Assembly: GCA_030765055.1 (NCBI GenBank)
Contig: CM060953.1
Span: forward strand, 13,563,045-13,627,044
Direction of reading: 5' to 3'
DNA: 64,000 nt
DNA from: Mantis religiosa
Taxonomy: Eukaryota; Arthropoda; Insecta; Mantodea; Mantidae
Below, one piece after another: positions 12,321 to 23,136 of the stretch. The position numbers and the translations under genes were made by a program. Under the pieces are notes generated by a model. That model was not told the DNA's origin, did no database searches, and saw only the letters and a program-made list of their open reading frames with translations. The stretch's first letter is position 1; each line of letters starts with the position of its first letter.

Positions 12321-12840
12321 AAAACATTTGACTATCACTTAAAGTCTAGTGTATTCCCTTGTAACTACAATAAGATAATGTTTATCTTGTAGTAGATAGA
12401 GCAATAAGTGTTTGTACAAGAGTAGAGAAAGTCATGTATACATCACATAACGACCAAAACATTTTACTATTACTTAAAGTCTACTGTATTCCCTTGTAAC
12501 TACAATAAGATAGTGTTTATCGTGAAGTAGATAGAGCAATAAGTGTTTGTACAAAAGTAGAAAAAGTCATGTATACATCACATAACGACCAAAACATTTG
12601 ATTATCACTTAAAGTCTACTGTATTCCCTTGTAAATGCAATAAGATAATGTTTATCTTGAAGTAGATAGAGCAGTAAGTGTTTGTACAAGAGTAGAGAAA
12701 GTCATGTGTACATCACATAATGACCAAAACATTTGACTATAACAAAGTCTACTGTATTCCCTTGTAACTACAATAAGATAATGTTTATCTTGAAATAAAT
12801 AGAGCAATAAGTGTTTGTGCAAGAGTAGAGAAAATGGCAT
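12321..12840 (+). repeat. Repeat D: four tandem 135-bp units
   Basis: Four near-identical units of about 135 bp start with AAAACATTTGACTATCACTT and contain GTATTCCCTTGTAACTAC, GATAATGTTTATCTTG and GTGTTTGTACAAGAGTAG. The same unit occurs about three times at 30545-30915 and once, inverted, at 61560-61700. The single unit at 37130-37310 is more diverged. The tandem array is therefore a local amplification inside a longer dispersed repeat. Confidence 0.9.
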
Positions 12841-13720
12841 ATGAGGCCAGGACTTCAGATTTTACAAATGAAGCCGGTAGTCGATCCTAGAGATATTTGC
12901 AGTTCACTGCTGTGTATGCTAATATGAGATCATCAGTTTATGTTGCTGTGAAGGTGAAACAGTTTGCTGTCAGAAAGCTGCATCTATACAATTAATCTTT
13001 GATTAGTGTACACCGTGATTCCGAGAACAGCTGTTACGTATCTTGTCACCACAGATTGTAGATAACAATGTGATAAGTTGATGACATTACCTGATTCATC
13101 TAACCTCTCCTGCAAATGCACACGTGGAAACCAGCAAAAGCTTTCCAGATCGACGGCCTTCTGCTGGCTTGACAATGTCTCTCAGTTTTCTTTGTTGAAT
13201 CTGCTGCCGGCTGCTACATTGTTGAATTATGCTATCTATATCTCAAAGTGAACGTGGGTAGGTCTGACAAAAGACAACACCTGTTGACTGATGCAGGGTA
13301 ATGAATAAGGTATTTGGCGTGAGTTCTCAGCCCTTTGACGGTGCAGAATTAATTCTGAAACTAAAACTACAATAAATATAAATATCTGCTGAAGTATTAA
13401 CTTAACTGTTTAAAACCGTCAAATATGTATAACCGGAGCGCGGTCCTTGGAACTGCCGATAATGGATTACAGTAAACTGTAAGACAGGAAATTTGGAGAC
13501 AATCAATCCTTTTATCAATCAATGTAAGTCCAGCATGACTGAAGTTCTGCATCATACATTGCCAAATATTCCCATTTGAAACACGATTTTTACACCGTTA
13601 CTTGGTAAATTCTAAGAATCCTTTTGTTTTTCTGATTTTCAGAATTGGCATACGTGTATTTGCAACGCTCGGTCTCAGTTCTTTATCAATAATTCAGTTT
13701 TTTAAAGAAAAGATTTAGCG
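12841..13720. other. Unassigned sequence
   Basis: No gene or recognised repeat. A 63-codon minus frame at 12984-13175 has no recognisable motif. Confidence 0.35.
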
Positions 13721-14795
13721 TCGTTTAACCAGTTAAGTCATATCGAACAATGAATGAAATGAAGTTCCAATAAGTACAGGGTACATAGAGCTTAGAGTTA
13801 TCAGACATTCATCTTTCAGGATAAGAGAAAACCTTCAACGTTAAGTCAAATCGGACGATGAATGAAATGTTGTTCAAATAAGTACAGGGTACATAGAGCT
13901 TAGAGTTATCAGACATTCATCTTTCAGGATAAGAGAAAACCTCCAACGTTAAGTCATATCGGACGATGAATGAAATGTTGTTCAAATAAGTACAGGATAC
14001 ATAGAGCTTAGAGTTACCAGACATTTATCTTTCAGGATAAGAGAAAACCTCCAACGTTAAGTCATATCGGACGATGAATGAAATGATGTTCAAATAAGTA
14101 CAGGATACATAGAGCTTAGAGTTACCAGACATTCATCTTTCAGGATAAGAGAAAACCTCCAACGTTAAGTCATATCAGACGATGAATGAAATGATGTTCA
14201 AATAAGTACAGGGTACATAGAGCTTAGAGTTACCAGACATTCATCTTTCATGATAAGAGAAAACCTCCAACGTTAAGTCATATTGGACGATGAATGAAAT
14301 GATGTTCAAATAAGTACAGGGTACATAGAGCTTAGAGTTACCAGACATTCATCTTTCAGGATAAGAGTTAACCTCCAACGTTAAGTCATATCGGACGATG
14401 AATGAAATGATGTTCAAATGAGTACAGGGTACATGGAGCTTAGAGTTACCAGACATTCATCTTTCAGGATAAGAGTTAACCTCCAACGTTAAGTCATATC
14501 GGACGATGAATGAAATGATGTTCAAATGAGTACAGGGTACATAGAGCTTAGAGTTACCAGACATTCATCTTTCAGGATAAGAGTTAACCTCCAACGTTAA
14601 GTCATATCGGACGATGAATGAAATGATGTTCAAATGAGTACAGGGTACATAGGCTTAGAGTTGCCAGACATTTAGTTTTGAGTATATGGGAAACCCCCTG
14701 GAAAAAACGTTATCCAGATTACTCACCCTGATCCAGATTGGCACCCGGGACCTTTTGAACGTTAGGCAGGCGCGCTACCATCACGCCACAGAGGC
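13721..14795 (-). repeat. SINE-A array, about 9 units, with head
   Basis: About nine 108-bp units (13731-14670) are followed by the spacer CCCCTGGAAAAAACGTTATC and a tRNA-like head on the minus strand ending near 14795. Three consecutive units share GAGTTAACCTCC in place of GAGAAAACCTCC, which suggests recent local duplication of neighbours. Confidence 0.92.
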
Positions 14796-14871
14796 GAGGT
14801 AGTTCTCCCTGTTCTGTAACAGGAAGAATTAGTGATGAATTGAGACAGAATTTCAGTGACATAGGATTTTA

Positions 14872-14945
14872 AAGCGTCACCGTGGCCGAGTGGTTAGATA
14901 TGTCGCCTTTCACCAAGATGACTCGGGTTTGATCAGATATGAGTT
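14872..14945 (+). repeat. SINE-Glu-like head fragment
   Basis: CACCGTGGCCGAGTGGTTAGA, then TTTCACCAAG and CTCGGGTTTGATC, follows the SINE-Glu head with a box A and a degraded box B. The SINE-Glu body is not recognisable beyond about 14945. Confidence 0.6.
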
Positions 14946-15837
14946 TGCTTCGGTTTCCAACACCGTTTACTCAAACCAAAAATTTCATAATATTCAACCG
15001 CTAATATTTCTAGGAACTCATTTCTGAAATTAATGCTGTCGGTTCAGCAGTAAGAACAAATGAAAGCTGACTGCAGAGAAAATGTGATTCTTTTGTTTAT
15101 TTATTATTATATTTGAGTTAACCTTTCCGAGCTACTTTTGTTATTGATTTGATTTTTTCAAATGCTTATGCCTTTCTCAGATGGGAGGTCCTTATTCGTT
15201 TTTTGTTTCTGCAGGACATGCAGAAAATAGGACATTCCAGAGTCAACAAAGTGACCAACTCTCAAGAGATAGTACTACTTAATCTAAGCTTTAGTTAGAA
15301 TAGTTTGTGAGTGATATTTTATAGAGGGGACTAATCAAGCCAGTTTGTTGTACTGAAGCAAAGTTCGATGCTAGGCCTACGTGGCGTTATAGAGGAATCC
15401 TGATGCGGAGGATATTAAGAATTCGGAAGGACGCATTGCGGTGCTTCGGAAGGGTGTGGTAGTCATTTCCAATTAGCTGCAAGCGTGTCAAGGTCATCGT
15501 TTAGCATCAAGTTCCAACAGTCAAAACCGCCCGCCTCTCCAAAACCTTTACACATTTGCATATAATAGAAAGCTTTACCTTATTGAGGAACTATTACCTG
15601 ACTGATTTATCGGTATTATTCCTTGTTCAACTCTGCAAGCACTGCTTGTCGAGCTACTGTACGATTAATACTTTTATAAAAATGATCGGAGGGGTTCGGC
15701 ACTGCAACCTGTCGTGATCTATTAACCTATGCCTCAGGGACTGCAAAGAGAACAGAAAGTGAAGCAATAAAATGACGATCAACACGAGTGTTTTGATATT
15801 TCAATTGGTAGTACCCAATGTATCCTTCTTTTTTTTT
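14946..15837. other. Unassigned sequence
   Basis: No gene, RNA or repeat is recognised. Confidence 0.4.
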
Positions 15838-16075
15838 TATTTATTTAATGATCGATTAGCATTACATGGTTTACAGATCCTTGTGAACTAATCGAATGTT
15901 TAGGAAGTGCATAAGGGCATGTAAGGAAAACCAAGTTGGCTCCTATTATCTACAAAAGACTGAGAAACGAGGATGACACATGAGACAGAGAGAGAGAGAC
16001 TGATCAAAAACAAACAAGTAATCAAAGTGATAACAACAGCAATAGTCATAGTTTTTCATTCAGAGTAACTAAGGA
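15838..16075 (+). repeat. Dispersed repeat family E, copy with a short AG run
   Basis: From ATCGATTAGCATTACATGG through AAAACCAAGTTGGCTCCTAT and AACGAGGATGACACATGAG to an interrupted AG run of about 15 bp, and on to ATAGTCATAGTTTTTCATTC, this matches 44711-45090. In that copy the AG run is 194 bp. This copy also shows the sequence without the CACT-ended transposon that adjoins the other copy. Confidence 0.85.
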
Positions 16076-16124
16076 AGAGATCGTGTGGTAGTCGTTTCTT
16101 CAGGCGTGTGGGCTGGCGAGTGCG

Positions 16125-18094
16125 TAAAGTCTGTTTAGTTAACGCGTGTGCATGTCGGCCGCCTCCTTTGACGAACCCTTATAATTGTTTTAATAATTGT
16201 TTTACAACCCCGGCCCTCCTTCTCCCAGTTTTTTTCTGCAAGGTTGCCACCTTTCTCAATACGTCATGGATATCGTACGAGGTTTCGTCTAAATAAATTA
16301 CTGTCTATATATATAGAAGACTATGTGAACCAAGGCGTCAGTGTACAAAACTGAATAATTTGCAATTGTTTGCAGTTGAGCCTTTATTGTATGGCCATTT
16401 GACTGCAATAAAAGTTTATTATATAAATAATTAGTATCGTTATCTGTAGCAACACAGATTACTAACACCCGACAATTAGGATAATATTGAGACTCTGTGG
16501 ATTACGTAGATTCGGGGATCCGTCTTTCAGAAATATAAAACCACTTCTGTTGCAGTAAAAAGACGTGAAATTAAAAATCAGCCGTCTTCAAGATGGGGTC
16601 GGTTAAAGAAGTCACTTCGGTACACTTCAAACGTCGTCTGTCACAATAACCATCATACAACTGCTCTTCTAACACCTGCGTGCTATTTATAGCCACCAGC
16701 CATTGTTTCTAGAACGCCGAGCAACAACAATAGAGTGAAGTATCGGGAGGCTCTCTCTGTCTCTTTCTCTTCTGCCCACGAGTAGAATACTTTTTAACAA
16801 ATGTATTTCTTGTTCTATATCGTGATGCTTATTGCATAAAAGGTACGCTACTGCCAATTTGTCTGTTCTTTTCTAAAATACTCTCTAAGCCTAATGTTCA
16901 ATGACACGCTCCTTCAGTTGTCAATTAACCGTCAGGAGGCAACTTTAGTTGAGAAACAAATTGACAGATGCTAATGTTCCAACCTCGTCTTCCTGTCCAC
17001 AGATGGCACAGCTAGTAATATCCTGCCGCGGTGATGAAAATTCCTAATTATACACAATTTTTTTAATGTGAACTGCATTTATAGTCTTTGCATATACTTT
17101 AACTTTGTTTGCATTTAAGGGCATGATAGTAAACAGTAATTAGCTTGTATTTTGACACAAATTTGGCTGCAAACGTAATTCTATACGAGAATGGAAGTCT
17201 TCTTAATTTAATATATAAACAACAATTTTTATAACTTCTTTCATTGTAAGATCCCAATGCCACGTAATCTACTTTATAAAATTTTTTGCTGTATAATTAT
17301 AGTACCTTGAGGTATGCAACAAGTTTCCATCACAGCATGACTAGTAACAGGGTGTGGAAAATTATAACGCTTCCCTTGCCCTTAGCTGCTATTGGCCACG
17401 CAATGCTCCTTGAACGATGAAATATTTAAATGACAGTTTTGATGAGAGTCTCTTACTTGTTTTCCCTGGTCTTCAATAGCACTGATATCTCTCTGCAATA
17501 ACTTCACTCCATCAAGAGTCACTGGATTGTTTATTTCATGTGTCGCTATTTAGGGAAGCCGTAGAGTTAGTCTCCAACAAATTAAATACTCTAGTTCTAG
17601 AAAGGTTTTTCACTTACACAGAACTTAGCAGAGTTAAACAATTTTGCCTTTAATCATATTTTATTTCTTCCAGTATTGATCATATGTATATCACCAAGCT
17701 ACAATTCTACTGGATTCCATAATAACCCTTATCTTATTCAAAGTGCGGTATTTGAAACCCAGCTCCTTTAGGAGACCGCGCAAAGTGCCGCGCCCATAAG
17801 GAAAATCACAAATTTCTTGCAAATGTGCAATCAATTCATCTAAGGTGGGCGCTCTCCCTTTTGCACAGAATCTATAAATTTCTCGGCGAATTAAATTGCA
17901 TGCGAAATTATGGAAACGTTAAACATACGTTTCCTTTTGTTTTTACACTTGATCGTCGTCTTTGGTATTCCTTTCGTCACAATATTTCTTACTGTATTTC
18001 TGTAAATACCCAGAATTTATCAGGTTCATTGCATGACTCCTTACCAAGATTATTTTTCAGCACATATTTATATGTGTTCAAAGCAAGCGCTTGA
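16125..18094 (-). pseudogene. Tc1/IS630-like (DDE_3-type) transposase relic, interrupted
   Basis: Read on minus, about 18094-17930 carries ALNTYKYVLKNNLGKES and NEPDKFWVFTE, then RKEYQRRRSSVKTKGNV, which also appears in the 47-kb copy. About 17880-17705 covers the helix-turn-helix part (PTLDEL, then LRGLLKELGFKYRTLNKI in the other copy) but with frameshifts. After the inserted segment, about 16292-16130 gives the first catalytic block, here D-E-T-S-Y-D-I-H-D-V. Insect DDE_3-type transposases usually show Y-L-D-E-T-W/Y at this place. The C-terminal half with the remaining catalytic residues is absent. Confidence 0.7.
16300..17704. other. 1.4-kb segment inserted in, or replacing part of, the Tc1/IS630-like copy
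   Basis: It has no match in the sister transposon copy. Its start contains AATAAAAGTTTATTATATAA and then ATTACTAACACCCGACAATT, which could be the end of a long terminal repeat, but no partner repeat, polypurine tract or retroviral-type protein is seen. The class is left open. Confidence 0.35.
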
Positions 18095-18343
18095 ATTTCC
18101 TTAGAAAGAGCTCCCTTTATAACTTTTTTTCTGCACGTAATGAAACAGATCAACTGGAAGTTGGAACTTTGGCAACTGAGACTCCACGCGGAGTAAACAT
18201 GCGTCTGTCATTTCCAGAAAATCAGGGTTGCTATTGGTCCTCAACGACAGTGTTCCATTTCTGAAGTGTGGAGATAGTCTTATGACGGTCATTAGTGGGC
18301 GGTAGGGTCCGTTTCCTTTGTGACGTAACATCACTCACGTTGA

Positions 18344-18640
18344 CTAGACACACTCATTGCCGATGTCGTACATCACAGCTCCTGGAACATCCGGCAGGTT
18401 TGAGAAGAAGCGAGAGGCGATCTGACCTATGTACTGGTGTAGAGGAAGGAGACCAAGTTCTTTGTGAAGTTGTTGATTTCGTACGTACCAAGGGGCAACA
18501 ATGGGGATGCGCAAAAATCGATTTTGCAGGACCTGTAGTCTACGGAGATGAGTGTTGCTACGGTGATAAGTGGCCGAAGAAAAGATTTGTAGAGAAGTAG
18601 AGAGCATTAAATACCAAGAGGAGTGTGTCTACGAGGTAGC
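18344..18640 (-). pseudogene. Non-LTR retrotransposon (jockey-like) reverse transcriptase C-terminal fragment
   Basis: The minus frame 18344-18607 reads THLRRLQVLQNRFLRIPI, then APWYVRN-QQLHKELGLLPL and YIGQIASRFFSNLPDVPG. This follows the usual end of jockey-type ORF2: 'L-Q-x-x-Q-N-x-x-L-R', 'A-P-W-Y-V-R-N', 'H-x-D-L' and 'F-x-x-L'. It is only the last ~90 residues, with no polymerase core. It abuts the end of the neighbouring DNA transposon. Confidence 0.82.
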
Positions 18641-19530
18641 GGACAATGTATCCTTGGTGCACTTTTTGTAAAGTGCAGTGACCTAAAAACGCTTTCCCGT
18701 TGCAAGGCTACAATGTATATATTCGTTTTTCAGTTTGCAGTCACCAAGTTTCGGAAGAAACCTTGTTCCGCTGCTTGGCAGATCGTTGTTGTGTAACTAA
18801 TATCGACTGGCGATTGTTTGTCCTTCTCGACTTCCTCAGGGTGCCTGCCGTTCACTGGACTGTTATGATCACTTATCTGGTAGATAAATTAGATGTTACA
18901 GATGAAACGTTAGTTTCCACTCAGCAAGTAGGGAAAGCAGATCATTAGCTTAAAAAACAAATATATTTGCAGTTCAGCACATTCGCGAGTTAGAGCTGCG
19001 TGGAAGGTTTTACAATCATTACGGAAACAAAGTTCTTGCAATTTAATAAGGCACAGAGTGCAAAAAGTGCTTCATAGACGAATGAGAAACTCCAGTTGAT
19101 TGAAGTTGATTATTTTGAGATAGGATCGCAGTCCGTATTTGGGGTCAGGCATTCTTGGCGCTTAGCTACTTAGTATGTGTCAAATTAGAACATTATTTTA
19201 AACCTATTGGATGCGAGAAATATAAAGACTGATGTACTGTAACAAAACCTCTTAACCTACTAATTGATGGAAGGAAATTCATGGGCATTTCCTATCTTAC
19301 AATAATCATCTCTATAAACAACTATAAACTTGCATATACGGCGGGGGAATTAACGGGACTAGCACAGTACATTCCCTAGCTGGAATATTGGTTTTCTTGG
19401 TCAGATCAATCCCTTTCGCAGCTTCTTCACGATATATCTGAGACTTAAAATTCTCACTCTCATTCGTGGTCCAAGGCTCCACGCTCCAAGCCCATTAGAT
19501 CACAGCGTAAGCCCTACAGATATAAATAAG
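18641..19530. other. Unassigned sequence
   Basis: An 82-codon plus frame at 18700-18948 has no recognised motif. Nothing else is assigned. Confidence 0.35.
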
Positions 19531-19692
19531 TACGAGGGTGGTCTGAAAAGTTTCCGACCTGACCATGAAGATAGCAGCACTAGTGAATTTTCTTGTTCAT
19601 TCGTTGACAGTTACCAAAGTTTCAGCCATTTTGGACGCTCAATTGTTATGTAACAGTCGTTTGAGTGAGTTGATGTGAGTGTTTTTATGAAA

Positions 19693-21891
19693 ATGGACAA
19701 AATCGAGTATCGAGCTGTCATTAAATATTTCTTTTTGAAAGACAATACCCTACGTAAATCAAAGATGAGTTGGGTTCTGTGTATGGCGACTCTGCAGCAT
19801 CATTCACCATCGTTAATTTTTGGGCAGCTGAATTTTAACGTGGCCGTAAGAGCTTGGGAGACGATGAACGTTCGGGACGTCTAAAAACTGCAACTACCGA
19901 CGAAAATATCGTCAAAGTTCACCAAATGATGCTAGACGACCGCCGAAATAAAGTGAGAGAGATAGAAGAGGCTATGAACATGTCAAAATAACTTGTTTGT
20001 CACATATTAAATCAACATTTAGACATGGGAAAGTTTACCATGCGTTGGGTGCCGCGTTTGCTCACGTTAGACCAAAAACGTGTTCGAATAAATATTTCCA
20101 ATGCTCTGTTGGCACAGTTTAGGCGCAATAAATCCGAGTTTTGGTGGCGATTAATTACTGTAGCTGAACCTTATATGCCCGAAACAAAAATACAGCAAAG
20201 GGGGAACCGGATGCCAAAAAGCAACCTTTTCTTTTCGGCTGGGAAAGTGATAGCAACTGCTTTTTTTGGGTGGGGGATATTCATATAGTTATTTTAATGG
20301 ATTATCTTTAAAAAGGAAAAACGACAAGCTGAAGGCAGAACTTGCGGAAAAACGGCCACGGAAAAAGAAAATCCTGTTTCACCAAGACAACGTACCGTCT
20401 CACACCTCAGCGGTTGCAATGGCGAAAGTCCACGAATTACGGTTTGAACTGTTTGACTCACCAGATCTAGCCCCAAGAGACTTCTTATTGTTCTCTCATC
20501 TGAAAATTGCTCTCGGAGGACAGAGATTTTCGTCAAATGTAGAGACAATCAACTTCGTGAACATTATTCTGCAGAGAAAAACGCCGAGTACTATTTGGAC
20601 GGGTTACAGAGATGAGAACATCGCTGGGAGAAGTGTGTAGAGTTACAAGGAGACTATGTTAAAAAACGTCGAGTACTATTTGGACGTGTTACAGAGATGA
20701 GAGCATCGCTGGGAGAAGTGTGTAGAGTTACCAGGAGACTATGTTGAAAAACGCCGAGTACTATTTGGACGGTTACAGAGATGAGAACATCGCTGGGAGA
20801 AGTGTGTAGAGTTACCAGGAGACTATGTTGAAAAACGCCGAGTACTATTTGGACGGGTTACAGAGATGCGAACATTGCTGGGAGAAGTGTGTAGAGTTAC
20901 AAGAAGACTACGTTGAAAAACGCCGAGTACTATTTGGACGGTTACAGAGATGAGAACATCGCTGGGAGAAGTGTGTAAAGTTACAAGGAGACTATGTTGA
21001 AAAACGTCGAGTACTATTTGGACGGGTTACAGAGATGGGAGCATCCCTGAGAGAAGTGTGTAGAGTTACAAGGAGATTATGTTGAAAAACGCCGAGTACT
21101 ATTTGGACGGGTTACAGAGATGGGAGCATCCCTGAGAGAAGTGTGTAGAGTTACAAGGAGACTATGTTGAAAAACGCCGAGTACTATTTGGACGGGTTAC
21201 AGAGATGGGAGCATCGCTAGGAGAAGTGTGCAGAGTTACAAGAAGACTATGTTGAAAAACGCCGAGTACTATTTGGACGGGTTACAGAGATGGGAACATC
21301 GCTGGAAGAAGTGTGTAGAGTTACAAGGAGACTATGTTGAAAAACGCCGAGTACTATTTGGACGGGTTACAGAGATGGGAACATCGCTGGAAGAAGTGTG
21401 TAGAGTTACAAGGAGACTATGTTGAAAAACGCCGAGTACTATTTGGACGTGTTACAGAGATGAGAACATCGCTGGGAGAAGTGTGTAGAGTTACAAGGAG
21501 ACTATGTTGAAAAACGCCGAGTACCTCTTGGACGGGTTACAGAGATGAGAGCATCGCTGGGAGAAGTGTGTAGAGTTACAAGGAGACTATGTTGAAAAAC
21601 GTCGAGTACTATTTGGACGGGTTACAGAGATGGGAACATTGCTGGGAGAAGTGTATAGAGTTACAAGGAGACTATGTTGAAAAACGTCGAGTACTATTTG
21701 AACGGGTTACAGAAATGAGAACATCGCTGGGAGAAGTGTGTAGAGTTACAAGGAGACTTATGTTGAAAAACGACGAGTACTATTTGGACGGGTTACAGAG
21801 ATGGGAGCATCGCTGGGAGAAGTGTGTAGAGTTACAAGGAGACTATAATGAAAAACAAAAATCTGAAAAAAATGTCTTGTATTTTTATTAG
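19693..21891 (+). pseudogene. mariner transposase, inactivated, C-terminus multiplied
   Basis: The start M-D-K-I-E-Y-R-A-V is typical of SETMAR-like mariner transposases. Frameshifts occur near 19770 and later, and an in-frame stop lies in the helix-turn-helix (NMSK-stop near 19990). The region WVPRLLTLDQKRVR is preserved. The first catalytic motif is destroyed: GTAGCTGAACC near 20158 gives T-V-A-E-P where T-V-D-E-T-W is expected. HQDNVPSHTS (second aspartate) and SPDLAPRDF (third aspartate, with S to R) remain. From about 20578 the C-terminal segment (EYYLDGLQRWEHRWEKC, then ELQGDYVEK) is repeated about 15 times in shifting frames before the final stop at 21891. Confidence 0.92.
20578..21860 (+). 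repeat. About 15 tandem 85-bp units derived from a mariner 3' coding end
   Basis: The landmark GAGTACTATTTGGAC recurs about every 85 bp, near 20588, 20670, 20755, 20840, 20925, 21009, 21093, 21178, 21264, 21349, 21435, 21520 (variant), 21604, 21689 and 21774. Each unit equals the last ~28 codons of the transposase plus a junction. Because 85 is not a multiple of three, successive units are read in different frames, which explains the two overlapping open frames at 21228 and 21589. Units differ by few substitutions (for example AACATCGC and AGCATCGC versions), so the expansion is fairly recent. Confidence 0.96.
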
Positions 21892-21939
21892 GTCGGAAAG
21901 TTTTCAGACCACCTATGTATAATAAAATGCAATGTCCTC

Positions 21940-22680
21940 CTCAGTAGCTAGGAGGTACAGTGTCCAAGAGCCCCGAATTCGAATCTCGGTCAGGGTAAGT
22001 TATCTGTATTTCTTGGACCTTCCCTTATTCCGAATAATGAATGTCTGGTAACTCTAAGCTCTATGTACCCTGTACTCATTTGAACATCATTTCATTCATC
22101 GTCCGATATGACTTAACGTTGGAGGTTTTCTCTTATCCTAAAAGATGAATGTCTGGTAACTCTAAGCTCTATGTACCCTGTACTCATTTAAACATAATTT
22201 CATTCATCGTCCGATATGACTTAATGTTAGAGGTTTTCTCTTATCCTAAAAGATGAATGTCTGGTAACTCTAAGCTCTATGTACCCTGTACTCATTTAAA
22301 CATCATTTCATTCATCGTCCGATATGACTTAACGTTGGAGGTTTTCTCTTATCCTAAAAGATGAATGTCTGGTAACTCTAAGCTCTATGTACCCTGTACT
22401 TATTTGAACATCATTTCATTCATCGTCTGATATGACTTAACGTTGGAGGTTTTCTCTTATCCTGAAAGATGAATGTCAGGTAACTCTAAGCTCTATGTAC
22501 CCTGTACTCATTTGAACATCATTTCATTCATCGTCCGATATGACTTAACGTTGGAGGTTTTCTCATATGTTGAAAGATGAATGTGTGGTTACTCTAAACT
22601 CTATGTACCATGTACTTATTGGAACATCATCTTATTCATCGTCCGGTATTAATGTTGGAGGACGTAACTTAAAAAAGCAA
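21940..22680 (+). repeat. SINE-A array, 6 units, with head and tail
   Basis: The tRNA-like head (GAATTCGAATCTCGGTCAGG at about 21976) is followed by six 108-bp units and then the tail GTTGGAGGACGTAACTTAAA. A weak possible target duplication (AAAATGCAAT at 21924-21933 versus AAAAAGCAAT after the tail) is present with one mismatch. The array lies directly beside mariner element 2. Confidence 0.92.
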
Positions 22681-23124
22681 TAAGTTGGACGTCATAATGA
22701 AAGAGTGAAAGAAAGGTGAATGGCCTGCAAATAGCTGAAAGATTATGTTAAGTGTGAAAGACCCAATAAGAAAAATTTCTCCCGATTTGCATTAAGAACA
22801 CGTTTTGCCAAAGTGGTACTAATTGTAATGTATTCCTCATTTTAGATAATGGGATAGGAAGTAACTTTCATTTTCCCTACGGTCTACGCTTCCATGTACC
22901 AATTAATGAGCTAAAATAGCAACTAAGTGACTTTTTCTTTCTTTTTTAATGCTATACCACTTGTTGAAGGCCGATGTGCTTCCGCGTGTCCTGAGTGAAG
23001 CGGACACGCAACATTGTCGTCATCTGAGATTGAGGTCTTCAAACAGATGACTGTAGAGTGAACAACCCACAGTGTAACTTGCACTGAATCAGTGAAACAG
23101 TGCGCTACGCACTCCGCTGACACG
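22681..23124. other. Unassigned sequence
   Basis: No gene or repeat is recognised. Confidence 0.4.
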
Positions 23125-23136
23125 TACAAGGGATGT

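Larger units (their letters stand above)
16122..18345 (-). mobile_element. Tc1/IS630-like transposon, copy 2, with a 1.4-kb foreign segment
   Basis: This is the minus-strand relative of 46613-47872. Ends resemble each other as inverted repeats around GTAAAGTCTGTTTAGTTAACG (left) and a decayed counterpart near 18335. Homology to the other copy covers 16122-16300 and 17705-18330. The middle (16300-17705) has no counterpart there. It lacks the SINE-Glu that interrupts the other copy. Confidence 0.75.
19533..21917 (+). mobile_element. mariner element 2, enlarged by an internal tandem array
   Basis: Terminal inverted repeats (CGAGGGTGGTCTGAAAAGTT on the left, CATAGGTGGTCTGAAAACTT complemented on the right) and a TA duplication at 19531-19532 and 21918-21919 mark the ends. 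At 2,385 bp it is about 1.1 kb longer than a normal mariner, and the excess is accounted for by the 85-bp array at 20578-21860. Confidence 0.92.

Noticed and set aside
16300..17704. LTR retrotransposon
   Set aside because: A polyadenylation-like signal and an LTR-end-like word are present, but no paired LTR, integrase or reverse transcriptase is seen.
21228..21891. Proteins with repeated WEHRWEKC-like motifs
   Set aside because: They are frame-rotating readings of the 85-bp mariner-derived array.
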